A DNA stretch of 64,000 nucleotides from Mucor racemosus (taxonomy: Eukaryota > Mucoromycota > Mucoromycetes > Mucorales > Mucoraceae), in contig JAPEHQ010000002.1 of assembly GCA_027405735.1 (NCBI GenBank), positions 2,616,501-2,680,500 of the forward strand, in the 5' to 3' direction. The notes below the pieces were generated by a model, which saw only the letters and a list, made by a program, of their open reading frames with translations, had not been told where the DNA came from and did not search any database. Shown piece by piece: positions 48,059-60,253 of this stretch (the first letter of the stretch is position 1; every line of letters begins with the position of its first letter). The position numbers were made by a program, and so were the translations under genes.

Positions 48059-48679
48059 TTAGTAATTGGATTATACAAACAATGTACAATAATGTAATAA
48101 TAACTACATCGCTTGTGAGCAGTAGTGAATATCATAGTAGGATTAATATAGTAAATCAAATATTATAAATTTATCCCAAACAAAAATTATATATTTCATA
48201 CATGCAATATTAAATATAAATACAAACAAGTTCGTTGCCATAAACAAATGTTTTTTTTTTTGCGCTTTGGATAACGTTTTATTGTAGTTTATACACCAGT
48301 ATATAAGAAGCACACATCGTATGATGTATTTTTGATGGGTTTGAGGAGTATTTTAAATCATTAACTACCTTTATTATCTCTTGATTTGTCTTTTTACGGT
48401 AAACTTTATAGTATTTAACAAGATATTTATAGCTGATATTTATAAAGGATGGATATGGATAGTATATGATGAAATACAGTAGTATGAAATACTTGGTTCT
48501 TCTTTTGTCTCTTTTGAGAAGCAGAAGCGTGTGCTGGGCTTAAGCGTTTTTGTCTCAGCCTCTTTATGGATCTCGCTCTGAGAAATGGCAATGTGAAATA
48601 AGAACATCGTATATAAGTCCCTTCAAATGCTTGACGCACTTCAAATGTACTAGCTAATTTTCTGCCATACACTCTTGAT
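48059..48679. other. Intergenic between convergent genes
   Basis: 3' flank of the ATF-like gene. An 81-codon frame on the minus strand (48427-48672) rich in Arg, Lys and His overlaps the end of the tentative gene below in another frame and is not called separately. Confidence 0.3.
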
Positions 48680-49200
48680 GCCTTGTTGAATACAAGCTAA
48701 CGTCTCTTGGTTTGTGATATCGAGACAATTTTTTAAATTTAATAAACATGAACTTATCAAATGGTCGATAATCCATGTTTGAGTATTTTGAATGAATCCA
48801 GCAATGCCGTATGTATCATAATCTTGATTATTGGATGTTTTCTTCAGTGATGTGATGAAATTTGTTGGTTCTTTCTCTTAAATCTGCCAATATTGAATTC
48901 AATGAGCCTTGAAAAAGCTTATTTTCCTTGTGAAGCTTAATGAGATGATGTAATCATCCATTTAGTTACTGAAGACAAGGATGTTGTCTGATCCAACAGT
49001 GATGTTTTCAATTTTGCAAGGTGTTTGGCTTGTAACACCATTTGCCTGCGCGAATTGTGTTACAGTGAGCATGGTACAAAATGCCATTGGTGGTGGTGCT
49101 ACTGGTGGGCCGTTTAAAGTAATATGATGGCTGCCAACAACAAGATCACCATCAATCACAAGTGTAAACAAAAAAAAAAAATACATTATACTCCCTCCCC
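48680..49200 (-). CDS. Tentative small gene, function unknown
   Basis: Minus-strand frame VIDGDLVVGSHHITLNGPPV...FCTMLTVTQFAQANGVTS...DNILVF (about 49175-48966) can be joined to a second frame (about 48874-48680) ending WIIDHLISSCLLNLKNCL...GIKSVWQKIS. The join uses a GTAACT donor and a TTTAAG acceptor and is in phase. Composition and the clean join look coding. I recognise no family, and I cannot find a confident start because the upstream DNA is an A/T-rich tract. It could be a 3' fragment or a decaying gene. Confidence 0.3.
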
Positions 49201-49512
49201 CTCCCCAAAAAGCATACATTAACATAATTTTTAATTTTATCCACAACAAAGTAATAGCAATAATATTAAATAAATGTTTGTATATAATATATTTTTTATA
49301 AAATGAGAATAATAATTTGGTATATATATAATAATTTAAATGAAATGGATAGATATAGTAATAATAAGGTATATATATTAAAAAGAGAGTTTTTTTTCTT
49401 GTATACAAGTAATGTTGATACATGGAGAATGATAATGAAAGAAAGGGAAGGGGTTAAGGTATATATAAACAAAAAAGCATAAGCGAAAAATTCTCTCTCT
49501 TGAGAAACTTAG

Positions 49513-50331
49513 TTACACAGATTTTCTTTTGTTTTCTGATTTCACTGTAAGAGCTCGCTTGAATTTCTTTGTCAAACTCTTGCGTCTATCATTCATCTTT
49601 TGTGTTTCTCTTCTAATCAATGATGTAGTTTTTGGCTTTTCAGAAGCATCATTTGCTACACCAGCAGAATAAACTGATGATGGTGTAAGAGGAGGTAAAA
49701 TAGATGATGAAGATGAAATTGATGTGGGATGATCTGCTGACTTTTCAGCTACAGCTGCCACAGGTGCTTCTTGTTCTGTTATTGACATTGCTTCTGCTTG
49801 TGCTTTTGCATGTGCAGAAAAATCTTCTAAATTATTTGTATCAATGGTTAGACTATTGATAATGTGTTCAGTTTGTTGTTGTTGTGGAACAAGAGCATCA
49901 ACTGATAATGGTGATATTTTATTATCTAATACTTCAGTTTCTTCTAATGTATTATTGTTTTCTGTTTCAACAAGGGGTTCTTGGACTTGTGCTTGAATAT
50001 TTTCTTCTGGACTTTCTTGATAGTCTGATAGAAAAAAATGATGAGTATATATGCAAACTATTTATATGTGCTGAAATATGAACAAACCTCCTCCTTCTTC
50101 TTCTTCTTCTTCTTCCTCTTCCTCTTCCTCTTCTACTTCTACTTCTACTTCTTCTACTTCGTGTATATTAGCATCATCTACTTGAAGTTCTCTTGATGTA
50201 TATGCATCAGTTACAATAATTTGTGAATGAGTAGATGAGTTTGAAGAATGAATCAAATGTTTATTCTGTGACACAATAGAATCATTATTCCATAAGCGTT
50301 CAATATATAGAACAGAGTAAACCCGGAGCAT
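49513..50331 (-). CDS. Low-complexity acidic/basic protein, function unknown
   Basis: Two exons, 50331-50088 and 50024-49513, give 251 residues. Exon 1 ends in an uninterrupted acidic run (about 25 Glu with a few Val) coded by GAA/GAG repeats, then Gly. Exon 2 continues with a Gln-rich middle and a Ser-rich linker. The C-terminus is strongly basic: RRETQKMNDRRKSLTKKFKR...ENKRKSV. The donor is a weak GTTTGT but the phase and acceptor fit. No domain recognised. Opposite charge at the two ends suggests binding to basic and acidic partners, but that is speculation. Confidence 0.7.
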
Positions 50332-51963
50332 ATTGTTTACAGTTGATAGAGAGAGAGAGAGAAAAAAAAAAGGATTTTACAAGAAAATTATAGGAAAGAA
50401 AAAAGAAAAGAGAGTGAAAACGGGAAAAGTAGCTTTTTATACAAAGTAACTTTGATTGCTAATCTTTTCTATATTCTCTGGGTTGTTTTTTTTTTTTTTT
50501 GTCACAAGGTTTTTCATATTCTGTCACCTCATTCCCTGTATCACCAAGGCAAAATAACACACACACACTTCATTATCCACTGATAGTTAGATATGGCACA
50601 TGCACATACATGATACATTCTCTCTGTTTTTTCATCATTTTGGTTAGCTTAGTTGTAAGAAGCATTTGATTTACCATGCAATGTGACGTTTCTACATTTA
50701 TTAAAACGAGAGAGGGGATGCATATACTAATCCATGACTCATATATATATATATATATACAAAACAGTAATATCATTTTATGTATACAAGGTTTAAAGTA
50801 TAAAAAAAAAGGTACAAGATGTATCTCTTTTGTTCTCCTTTTGAAAACCATGGGAATCAAGTAATATTGCGTGTTTATAAATGAACATGATCATCTCAAA
50901 TCAAACCTGTTTTTGATCTTCAAACCAAAAATAATCATGTTGGTGATATATACATATATTGATTAAATGATACAAAGAGATAAAGTCTAATCATGTGGAA
51001 TAGTGGATAAGAATCTCATTTTTCAAATATGAGAACTTTCTCTCGAAGATTATGTACTGGAGCGTTTGTTTTGAAATTTGCTTGTGTAGTCTTGCAATTG
51101 CTAGAGTTTCAAGATTAAATAGCTTTATAAAGATCTTTTGAGATAACAAAACCTGCCATAAACATTACAAGATTGTATAGAAGTTTTGCTACTCGGATCA
51201 ACCCCAAAACAATATACTTTTTACAACATATCTGTAATCAAAATTAAATATCTGTTTTGCATTAAAATGTATTGTATTCGGGGTTGAGGAATAACTTTAA
51301 TATCAATAAGGAAACTTTTGAAATTCCATTGTCCTGGCTGGGGATACAGCAACATTTGTGATTTAAGAGTCAGGCATCCTGATTCAAAAAGTTATATTCA
51401 TGATAGAAGTATAGGTTGTTCAAGGACTAGGATGAGATTCTTTATTACCGAAAACTTTATTTCTGTTCAAATATATATATATGTGCTTCAAATATCTCTC
51501 TGAAATTATAAACAATAAACAAAAATTTCCCCTTTTTTTCCCATTGCATCTTCTCCTCCTCCTCCTCCTCCTTCTCCTTTTGGTATTTTAATTCAGGTAC
51601 ACGCATTCATGTCTTTGTAAAACCATGCGTTTTTAATTTGAATTAAAGTTTGAAGGTTGATTTTGTTTTATTCACATTCAGTTTTGGAATAATTGAAGCC
51701 TCTTGTCTTTATACAAATCCTTGACGATCTATTCAAGAGAATTTACTGTCCACAGTAAGAGATATAAAATACAGACAACATCTTATCTTATTAAGGGGAT
51801 GAAATTACATGAAATCTAAATGTTGAATGTCAAGAATTCTTCTCGTTACTATTTCAACCCAAATAAACAACAAACAATTAATAAATTTATTTTAAGATTT
51901 TTTACAGTTTTTATTACAAATCAAAAAAAAAAAATTATGATTTTTGTCTATATATGAATAATA
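50332..51963. other. Intergenic, low-complexity tracts
   Basis: Contains GAGA runs (50349-50361), an (AT)n tract (50742-50759) and CTCCTC repeats (51552-51575). No gene recognised; short open frames show no family features. Confidence 0.4.
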
Positions 51964-53266
51964 TTAAATTTGAGGATGATATTGAAAAGGTTGTGTCAAA
52001 AGATTAGGCGCTATATTTGTATTTTCCGTAGCACTGCTGACAGTACTACTAGTGCTGCTGCTATTATTACTACTATGACTATCGTAAGGATAGAGACAAG
52101 CTGTATTGTATTGTACTGTTTGTGGAGTAGGAGCTGAAAAAAAGTGATAGTTGGGGGCAATGTAGTGTAACGTTGGTGCTGCAGTACCAGCATTCCCGCT
52201 CATCATGTATGGATTATGTGAGTAGACATCGCTAGTGGAACCATAATAATTAGCGTAAATGTTGTAATTAACCCAAGGCTCAGCTCTATTCATAGTGGTT
52301 GGATGAATACAGGCTGTTGATTGTGATGGAACGGAATATGCTCCAGGTGGTACAGTGTAATAAGATGCTGTTGTAGGATAATAAAGAGAAGAGCTGATAC
52401 CTGAGATTTCTGGAACTTTTAATTGAGGTACAGTAGGTGAAGGAAGCATAAAGTCATTGGTTGCCGTATTGCTGGTACTATCACTGCTACTATTAGTGCT
52501 GGTACTGACAGATGAAGTAGGCTGAACATTAATAAATTGGAAATCTTTGCTGGAGGATTTGACAGATTGATGCTTCTTATCGCGCACAAAACGAACTAGA
52601 GTGTCTGCAACTTGTTGATGTTCGTTTAATTTACTGTTAGTATTGTCATCATTTTCAGAATAAGAAGAAAAAGAAGGAGTCTTGGCCACCATTCCACCTT
52701 TGAACAAGGCTGATAAACTTTGTTGGTTTTCAAAATCTCTAGCAGCAAATTCATTTGTAGCACGCTTTCTGTAGGCTCTGGGTTTAGTAGCTCTCTTTTG
52801 GGGACAGAATTTGTAATCTGGATACCTGTTGGTTTGATAGAGGTTTAGTCATATACTATTAGTTTAATATAGAAAAAATAGAAAATACTTGCAATGCTTT
52901 GTGCTCAATCTTACGCTTTTCAGCTTCGGCAACGTACCATTCTTTGTCAGGCTTTGATAATTCCTTCCACCATTTAGATATGATTTTGGAAATATCCCTA
53001 TGATTAGCACCAGGACATTTCTCGACAATTTCACGTTGTTTCTCTAAGCGAAAGATCATGAAGCTGTTTAAAGGGCGAGGAATTTTTTCGGTTTCTACTA
53101 CTGCATTGGTATTTTTGTTGTCAATTATTTTGGAGGAAGAGGAAGAGGAAGAAGCAGAGTATGGCGAATATGCTCTTGTTGATTTAAAGCGAGGAATAAT
53201 GGATTCTGCCTTGCATATTTTAAACAGTGATTTCTGAGAGGATAAAGTAAAAGATGGGTTGATCAT
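51964..53266 (-). CDS. HMG-box (MATA/SOX-type) transcription factor
   Basis: Exon 1 is 53266-52893 and exon 2 is 52825-51964, giving 411 residues. The HMG box spans about 62-130, beginning RPLNSFMIFRLEKQREIVEK and containing ANHRDISKIISKWW and ELSKPDKEWYV. It continues across the intron as KALYPDYKFCPQKR. That continuation, standard for the family, requires a GC donor (TT|GCAAGT) rather than the nearby GT. The remainder is Ser/Thr/Tyr/Asn-rich, probably regulatory. Fungal MATA-type HMG proteins bind DNA in the minor groove and control mating or development. The known mucoralean sex-locus neighbours are not adjacent here, so I treat it as a general HMG regulator. Confidence 0.9.
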
Positions 53267-54721
53267 TTTTTAAAGAAAGGAATGAAATGGATTGTCAAAG
53301 GAAAAGTATATTGCTGTTTATAATGAATGGATGTTTGAATTGAATGAAAAGAAAATGAATCATTCAAGCGTCTTTTTATATTTTTCTTGGTTCAACATCT
53401 GTTTGTAGCTAAAGGCTGTATAGTGTTTCATTTTCTTTGTGCGATTTTTAATATTGTTACATGAAGCCATTGCATCTTTAATATTGTGGATTCTCAAAAT
53501 AGAACCAGCAATTATCTGTCAATCGTATTTTGATTATCTTTTTGGTGGTTTGTTTAAAACTTTAATCACTGACTTGAGCTCTCTCCCCTTTTTTTCTTGT
53601 TTTCGAAATGTAAATTGAGATGCAATAAACCCTGCATAAACTGATGAAATTCTTCTTTTCTTCTCAAGAAAGAAAGAAAGATATTAATAAGTCTTGAGCC
53701 GTATAATTGCAATATAAAACTATATACAAGAACAAGTACAAAAATGATTATTAATATATTATCTGATCGACCATTTTCTGCATTTCATTGTAAAAGTATT
53801 ACAGAAATTGAAGGAGAAAGTTCTTTATATCACATGTATCGTGTATACACATATACAACTTGTGGCGGTAGTTAATATGTTAAATATAATGCAATGCACA
53901 TTTATTAACTTTCATTGTTGTTGTATATATATCTTGTCGTTATTTTTACATCAACAAAGAAGGGAGTCTTGATGTATAATAAGAATAAAGAATATAAAAT
54001 ACACTCCTACATATACCGTATACATATACATGATCTATATGATATCATGTTATATCATGAAAAAGATGTAATAGAATTAATACAAATGTAAAATATGCTC
54101 AAATATATATATATCTGAATATCTACGTATAAAGTATGTTTATTTGTGTTGTTGGTCTCAATTAGTCACATACCAACTTTTTGGGTATTGTAATATCTTA
54201 GGTCATGTTATATATACCAGTTTTTAAATAAAAAAGTATATATGCATGGCTAATGTAAGAACCGATTTATAGTAATACATTTGTTATGATGGAATAAAGA
54301 CCTTTTCCCATCTCCTGGATCGAAATGTATACGTCAAAAGCAATTTACGTTATTAAAGATTTTACCACTTTACCACGTTGCTAGTCTCATTTAAAGATTT
54401 GCAATATTAAAATTATACATGAACAACCACCTACATGGTGGCGGGAGATACTTGGATAGCTTTTTTTCTCCTGAAAATCTTTCTTCTCCTCTTTGCTTCT
54501 CGAAGAAAATTAGTTATCAAAGGTGCCGTGGGAAATATTAACTTCTTGTAATGTTTACTATCATGGCTATAGGATAATTTTATATTTGGTTTTTGATGTG
54601 AGATATTACAAAACTTGTCGCTTTTATATGTATGCTGTGTTATCACTGTCTTCAAATATATATATATATATATATAAAGTATATTTATAGGTACAAATAT
54701 ATCATTCTAAACAGTGAATTT

Positions 54722-54769
<48 letters not shown>

Positions 54770-55715
54770 AAACTTATCACTTGCAATTTTCAATTGATTG
54801 TTTACATTGTTAATATATTTAGAGGCTGTTATACGCATTGTTTTAATTTAATGTTCCTCTTTTCTTATTTAGATTTTCATGATCTTCTATTTTTAAATCA
54901 AATTATTTCAAACTTTGAAAAGCTTAACAAATATCTTAATGCAATTAAGAACATACAAGTACACATGTAATTTTATTAAGATTAATAATATACTTTTTAT
55001 TTATTTATTTTTACAAACTTTATCAAATAAGGCTGTTAAAATACGCAATGTACTTTGTTGTCGTTGAATTTACCAGGATTAAAACCACATAAAGTAAAGA
55101 TGATATACGGACGATAAGTATGGTAAATATAGCTAAACTATCAACCATACAAATCAATAAATACGTGGCGATATTTTCTATGAAATTTTGAGCACTCCTC
55201 TCGAAGTTGATAAAAAAAAAGTTAGTTGGCTAAATTTCGTTGATAAGGGTTGATCTTAGGTAAATATCCATTGCCTTTTTTTTACTAAAGATTTGTCAAG
55301 AAGTATTGTTACTGCATCTAATTCTTCATTAAAATTCAAGAAAAATTAAAGGGTAGTACTACCAACGCTTAGCTTTATTATGGAATTAAATAGTGCTGAT
55401 AGGTAAAGCCTTCTTGCATGTTTTGGCATGTTGCTGAGCCGAGAAGCCTGTATTAGTAAATTTGGCTGGTAAAATCCGGTTAATTAATGTTGTTGTTTAT
55501 TCAAATGGTGACTTTCTGATAAAAACAAACAAAATTTTTGAAAGAATTGTAGAAAGCAGAAGAGGATTAAATTTAATAGAGACAAGCAAGCAAGATTTAT
55601 AAATATGAGCAGAAACATGTGATGGGAAATGGGAAACAGTTGAGCTGATATGTTGGACATTGATACATTGAATGAATATATTGGGATTAAGGATGCTTCA
55701 TTTTTAAATTTACTG
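53267..55715. other. Intergenic, AT-rich, homopolymer tract
   Basis: Upstream region of the HMG gene. A (TA)n tract lies at about 54656-54676 and a nearly pure A run of about 45 at 54724-54768, which could be the tail of an old retroposed insertion. No gene recognised. Confidence 0.4.
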
Positions 55716-56835
55716 TCTTTTGTAATATGCTATAAATTGGTTGCATCATTATGCTACATATTCCTAAATTTATTTTATGTCTCACGAAAGACTCAAAAAC
55801 GCGTAAAATTCACTGCTTTTTCCTTGAAAACTGGGTCTCACTTTTCATCCCTGCTCTACTTTTTTTTTTCAATAAATAACACCAAGAAAAAATTATATGC
55901 CAATGTATCTGAGATGTTCAGCTTTAATCCAAAAACAAGTATCCGGAAATATTCTACTTTTTGCAGGTGGTATTAATTTTTCAGTGCTAAGGTTTCAGAT
56001 TTTTTACGCGCATTTCACTGCTAAAGGATTGAAAACTTTGAGGCTTCATATCTCTAGAAAACATTAAGCTATACTAACACTTTCTAATAATAAAATTTAC
56101 TTGTTTTAAAGAGCTCTATAACATATTTCAATATAAAAAAATTCTGAACACTTTTATTTTTTTCATTTTTTTTTGGCATTTCTATAGTAGGTTTCAAAAT
56201 ATTGGTTAAATTGAGCAACGCTTTTTTTGCATTCATGTCATCAAGCTCGTTGAGCTCTCTTGGATCCAATTTAGTTTTTTTTAAAATATTAATTTTTCAT
56301 GGAGATATCCTCAAAAATGTGTACAAAAATATACTTTCATTTCTAGCGTCCATTCCCCTTGTATACCCTCATCCTAAATTCTGAATCTGAAAAAAATTGG
56401 ACAAAAATCTTGTTTTCTCTACGAAAAATGCAGCTAATAATTTTTGCAATAGCTCGATCGATAGATAATTTTTTTGCGCATTATGTTAATTTATTATATT
56501 TTAAATATGCTTATAAAAAGTGATGTGTATCTTCAAAAAACCTCCAAAATTTCAATTGCATTTTACGCAAAATTTAATGTAAAACATTCTTTTGAATTTT
56601 ATTTAGATGTATGCAGAATTCAAAACTGTACAAAAACTAATTAATACGCTAAGTCGACTTACTTTTCAGCTCATGAACCATTAAATGATTTTGTTTTTTG
56701 AATCATTTTTTGGCCGATTTTACAATTTGATTTTGGAACTCAGTTACTATAGGCTTTAAATTGTAAAAAAGTAAACTATCATTTTGATTTTCTCGATGAA
56801 AAATTAATATTTTTTGCAGAAACAAAAAATGCAGG
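55716..56835 (-). repeat. Dispersed repeat family R2, copy 2
   Basis: Inverted counterpart of 6431-7550 and similar throughout. The conserved reading frame of copy 1 can be followed at 56269-56084 (RELNELDDMNAKK, LNLTNIL, NFFILKY) but has in-frame stops upstream. No flanking target duplication was visible. Confidence 0.7.
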
Positions 56836-58354
56836 GTAACTTCCAACTATATTTATCTTTTGTGATGTGTAATATATAACTAGATTTTACAAACAGCACA
56901 GCGTCTTATAGTTAATCAAGTTTGACTGTTTTAACTGGCCGTTTTCCAGCTCGAATCGAAGCTCAATTCTAGCCAAGAAGATAAAAAAGCAGGGCTACGT
57001 TTTATTATCTTTATGACTCTACCAAAAAATCAATATTTTTTGAAAAATAAAAAGTAAATTAAAGTTATATTTTTTGACTAAATGTTTTCAATAGAAACGC
57101 TAGCGAAACTTTGTTATTTTGATTACATTGAAAATAGCTAAAAGTATGTAATTACTGCCATCCTAATCGCAATGTTGAGTTCTATCAGAATCCATAATTA
57201 CCTGAGTATTTGAAAAAAAAAAAAAAAAAAAAAAGCCGTAGACAAAAAGTTCGCAGCATTTATAAATGTGAATGCTTATATAATTATTTAACAGAAAATA
57301 TTCCTTTAATGATTTAATGATTGGATTGTTATGCAATAAAATCAAGTGAGCGCATATATTCTATTAGATATTATTCAGTGTAGAATTTGCTGATAAAAGA
57401 GGGCTGTAGCTTACTTTCTCGTGAATATGTTCTGCAACCAAAGTACACCTCAAATCTACAAATAATCACAGCCAGATACCAAGATGTTCAACCTAATCCA
57501 CTGCACATATTATTGAAAACTTGCTATCGAATATAGTAATATATGCTTGGTAGCATCGCAAGTATACACGGGGATTTTATATACAAAAGGCACCACGAGT
57601 GTACTTTCAGCGTTGCCAATATAGCAAATGTGTGTCTAAACGTAAGCTTATTATCTTAAAGCGAAGCTAAACTTTCTACGTTTCATACGTAATTAATGAA
57701 ATCTCTTTCGGTATATATATTCAATTAGATACTAAATGTACGATTCTTGCACACGAAGCTTTACTTGACCGACAAAAACGTAGTTTTGTGCATGAGTGCT
57801 TATTGTTAAATAAGAGGTACTTTACTTTACTTTACTTTACAGCTAGTGGAATGTTTTACGGTGAAACATGGGGTTCATATGATATTCATGCATCAAAAAT
57901 TATAACATGCCTTAACTTTATTTCTGTATAAAATATACTGCACGCCAAACGTGTGAGCTATTACATGTCGCTTACAGGTTTTAAATCAATACCAAGTGGC
58001 TTACTGAACAACTTGAATTTAGACATTCAAGTTTCTGATATCATTTTTAAGATGTATACACCATTGATGCTCAATATAGTAAAAGCAATCCAGGTTTGTG
58101 CTAAACAGGAGCTGCAAATAAATGTATACAATAGTACAAAGTACAACAAACCAATTGTAACGAAGCAAGATGATTTATATAATATGGTCACCCCAAGGAG
58201 GTGTTACATAAAAAAACAAGATTGGAGGTCTTTGTGTTTTTGTACAACCTCTTTTGTGTAGATAAGTTTTAGGATTCCGTTTCAAATAAAATATTTTTCA
58301 TTATATATTACATTTTTCGGTTTCTTTTTACGATTTCAACCCTATAAAGATATT
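56836..58354. other. Intergenic upstream of the GT47-like gene
   Basis: AT-rich with (TTTAC)4 at 57822-57841 and an A run at 57210-57232. An open frame of 102 codons at 57953-58261 ends just before the glycosyltransferase but shows no known family and no splice logic, so it is not called. Confidence 0.4.
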
Positions 58355-59614
58355 ATGGCAAATGTCCTGCGGTTCAACAGAAGATGGATCCTACTGTTAG
58401 GAGCCACTGCTGCATTTTTAATAACTTGCATTTTATATAAATTAAATAGAAAAGCTGCACCACCTGCACCACCACTTCCGGTTAGAGATACACCATCATA
58501 TTGGCCAACTCCATTAGAGCAAGCTGTTTGTCAACCAAAAATATATGTATATAAAGCCCCAGAAACATTTCAAGTATCAAAAAAAGTGCAAGAAGAAAGA
58601 TGTCATGAATCAAACTATAACTCTGAGATTATCTTACATAATCAACTCACAGATCCTTCAAGTCCTATATACAAGCATTACGTTACTGAAAACCCTGAAG
58701 AAGCCACTTTCTTTTTTATTCCTTTCTTTGGAGCGTGTTATTTGTACAATTGTTGGTACGAAACTGGATGGAAATGGGATGAACGATGTAATGTCGATAC
58801 CGAATATGTTGATCCCATGATGGACATGATTATTAACGATTTACCTTATTGGAATCAAACAAATGGAAGAAACCACATTATGATTCATCCAATGGACCAA
58901 ACATTTACTTATTACCAAAATAATGTTCGCTTCCAACCGGCTGTATTTTTGAAAACTGTTGGTGACAAGAGAGAAAAATGGATGCATCGTCATCGTTATG
59001 GAAGAGACATTGTTATTCCTTCGTCTACACGAATGATTCATCATTTACGGGTCGATCCCTTAACCTATTTGAATAGTGACGGACAACCTAAATCTGGTAA
59101 AAGAGATATATTTGTTTTATTCCAAGGATGTTGCCCTGATGTCAAGCCCGAAGATGAGTATTCAAATGGTATTCGATCATTAATGTTTCAATACTTTTCG
59201 CATTATCCTGGATATGAAATTGGAGAAGTTATTGCAGATCAAGAGTATATTCAAAAATTAGGTCGTGCAAAGTATGGATTAAGTCCTATGGGTTGGACAT
59301 TGGACACTACTCGTATTTGGGAGTTTATGGCTTTTGGTGTTGTTCCTGTAGTCATTGCAGATGGTATCATTGAGCCTTTTGAATACGATGTTGATTGGGA
59401 TTCATTTATCGTGCGTGTTCGTCGTGACCAAGTACATAGATTGGATGAAATTTTAAGAGGCATTGACGATGAAACCTATGAATACAAACGTCAAAAATTA
59501 TGGGATTATGGTCGTCGTGTTGGTTTAGAAAAAGATGCATGGCATTTTATTGTTCGAGAATTGTGTAGAATGGAAAACATCAAAGCTCCCGTTAATCTCG
59601 GTTTAGGTTATTGA
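58355..59614 (+). CDS. Exostosin/GT47-family glycosyltransferase
   Basis: A 419-residue intronless frame. It has a type II membrane layout: short basic N-terminus, a membrane anchor at about 11-28 (WILLLGATAAFLITCILY) and a Pro-rich stem. The exostosin-like domain runs from PKIYVYKAPETF to about residue 370, with LTDPSSPIYKHYVTENPEEA, FFIPFFGACYLYNCWY, IHPMDQTF, GRDIVIPSSTR, FVLFQGCCPD and the C-terminal YGLSPMGWTLDTTRIWEFMAFGV and PVVIADGI blocks typical of the family. Likely acts in the Golgi on cell-wall or secreted glycans. Donor and acceptor sugars cannot be read from the sequence. Confidence 0.9.
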   Translation: MANVLRFNRRWILLLGATAAFLITCILYKLNRKAAPPAPPLPVRDTPSYWPTPLEQAVCQPKIYVYKAPETFQVSKKVQEERCHESNYNSEIILHNQLTDPSSPIYKHYVTENPEEATFFFIPFFGACYLYNCWYETGWKWDERCNVDTEYVDPMMDMIINDLPYWNQTNGRNHIMIHPMDQTFTYYQNNVRFQPAVFLKTVGDKREKWMHRHRYGRDIVIPSSTRMIHHLRVDPLTYLNSDGQPKSGKRDIFVLFQGCCPDVKPEDEYSNGIRSLMFQYFSHYPGYEIGEVIADQEYIQKLGRAKYGLSPMGWTLDTTRIWEFMAFGVVPVVIADGIIEPFEYDVDWDSFIVRVRRDQVHRLDEILRGIDDETYEYKRQKLWDYGRRVGLEKDAWHFIVRELCRMENIKAPVNLGLGY

Positions 59615-59821
59615 AGTAATTAAAGTAATAAAAAGTAATATCTAGTTCATTTCTCTTTTTTCTGTGTGTGTGTTATTTTATTGAATGTATTTTACACTAT
59701 ATATATATATTTTGTATATTATAATTTATATCTCTTTACATGCCTCTATAGAAATTCATAAATAAATAATAAAAAAGTGTTTAGTTGATTTACATCAATA
59801 TATAATACTACAATTATAAAT

Positions 59822-60253
59822 TTACCTTTGTTTCATTTGCATAATAAGTGCAACCTTCTTTCCAATCATAGCACCAAACAATTTACGATTACGTTCAATG
59901 TTCTTTCTTCTCCTTGCGACATTTGGCTTTTCGTAATATCTATTAGCACGTAATTCTCTACGAACGTTATTTTGTGACAAGATGGAACTTAAACGTCTAT
60001 AAGCAGTGTTGGGGTTTGTAACTGATCCAATGGATCTGCCAGAGTAGGCATCAAGTGATGTAGAAAGTTCGTTGGGTCCACGAAGTTCTTGTGCCAACAT
60101 GTGAGGCATGGCAGGGGTTGAGGCCTCTTCCTTGGCTCCACCTTCAACTTGTCTAATGACTTGAGTAGTGGAAATTTGACGCATCCATTGCATGGGTGTT
60201 GCAGGTGCTGTAAATCTATGTGAAAGACTGGATAATGCTGTTCTGAGCGCCAT
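59822..60253 (-). CDS. MRP21: Mitochondrial ribosomal protein bS21m (MRP21)
   Basis: A 143-residue intronless frame, convergent with the glycosyltransferase. The N-terminus is a likely mitochondrial presequence (MALRTALSSLSHRFTAPATP...RQIS). The C-terminal third matches bS21: RRLSSILSQNNVRRELRANR, then YYEKPNVARRRKNIERNR. bS21m is a small-subunit protein of the mitoribosome. The N-terminal extension of about 80 residues beyond the bacterial core is normal for fungal forms. Confidence 0.85.
   Translation of the reverse strand: MALRTALSSLSHRFTAPATPMQWMRQISTTQVIRQVEGGAKEEASTPAMPHMLAQELRGPNELSTSLDAYSGRSIGSVTNPNTAYRRLSSILSQNNVRRELRANRYYEKPNVARRRKNIERNRKLFGAMIGKKVALIMQMKQR

Noticed and set aside
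51964..53266. Mucoralean sex locus (HMG gene between a triose-phosphate transporter and an RNA helicase)
   Set aside because: All three gene types occur in the window, but they are 10-40 kb apart and the helicase is of the DHX34 type, so the known arrangement is not present.
57953..58261. 102-codon frame upstream of the glycosyltransferase
   Set aside because: No recognisable domain, no splice logic and composition like the AT-rich background.
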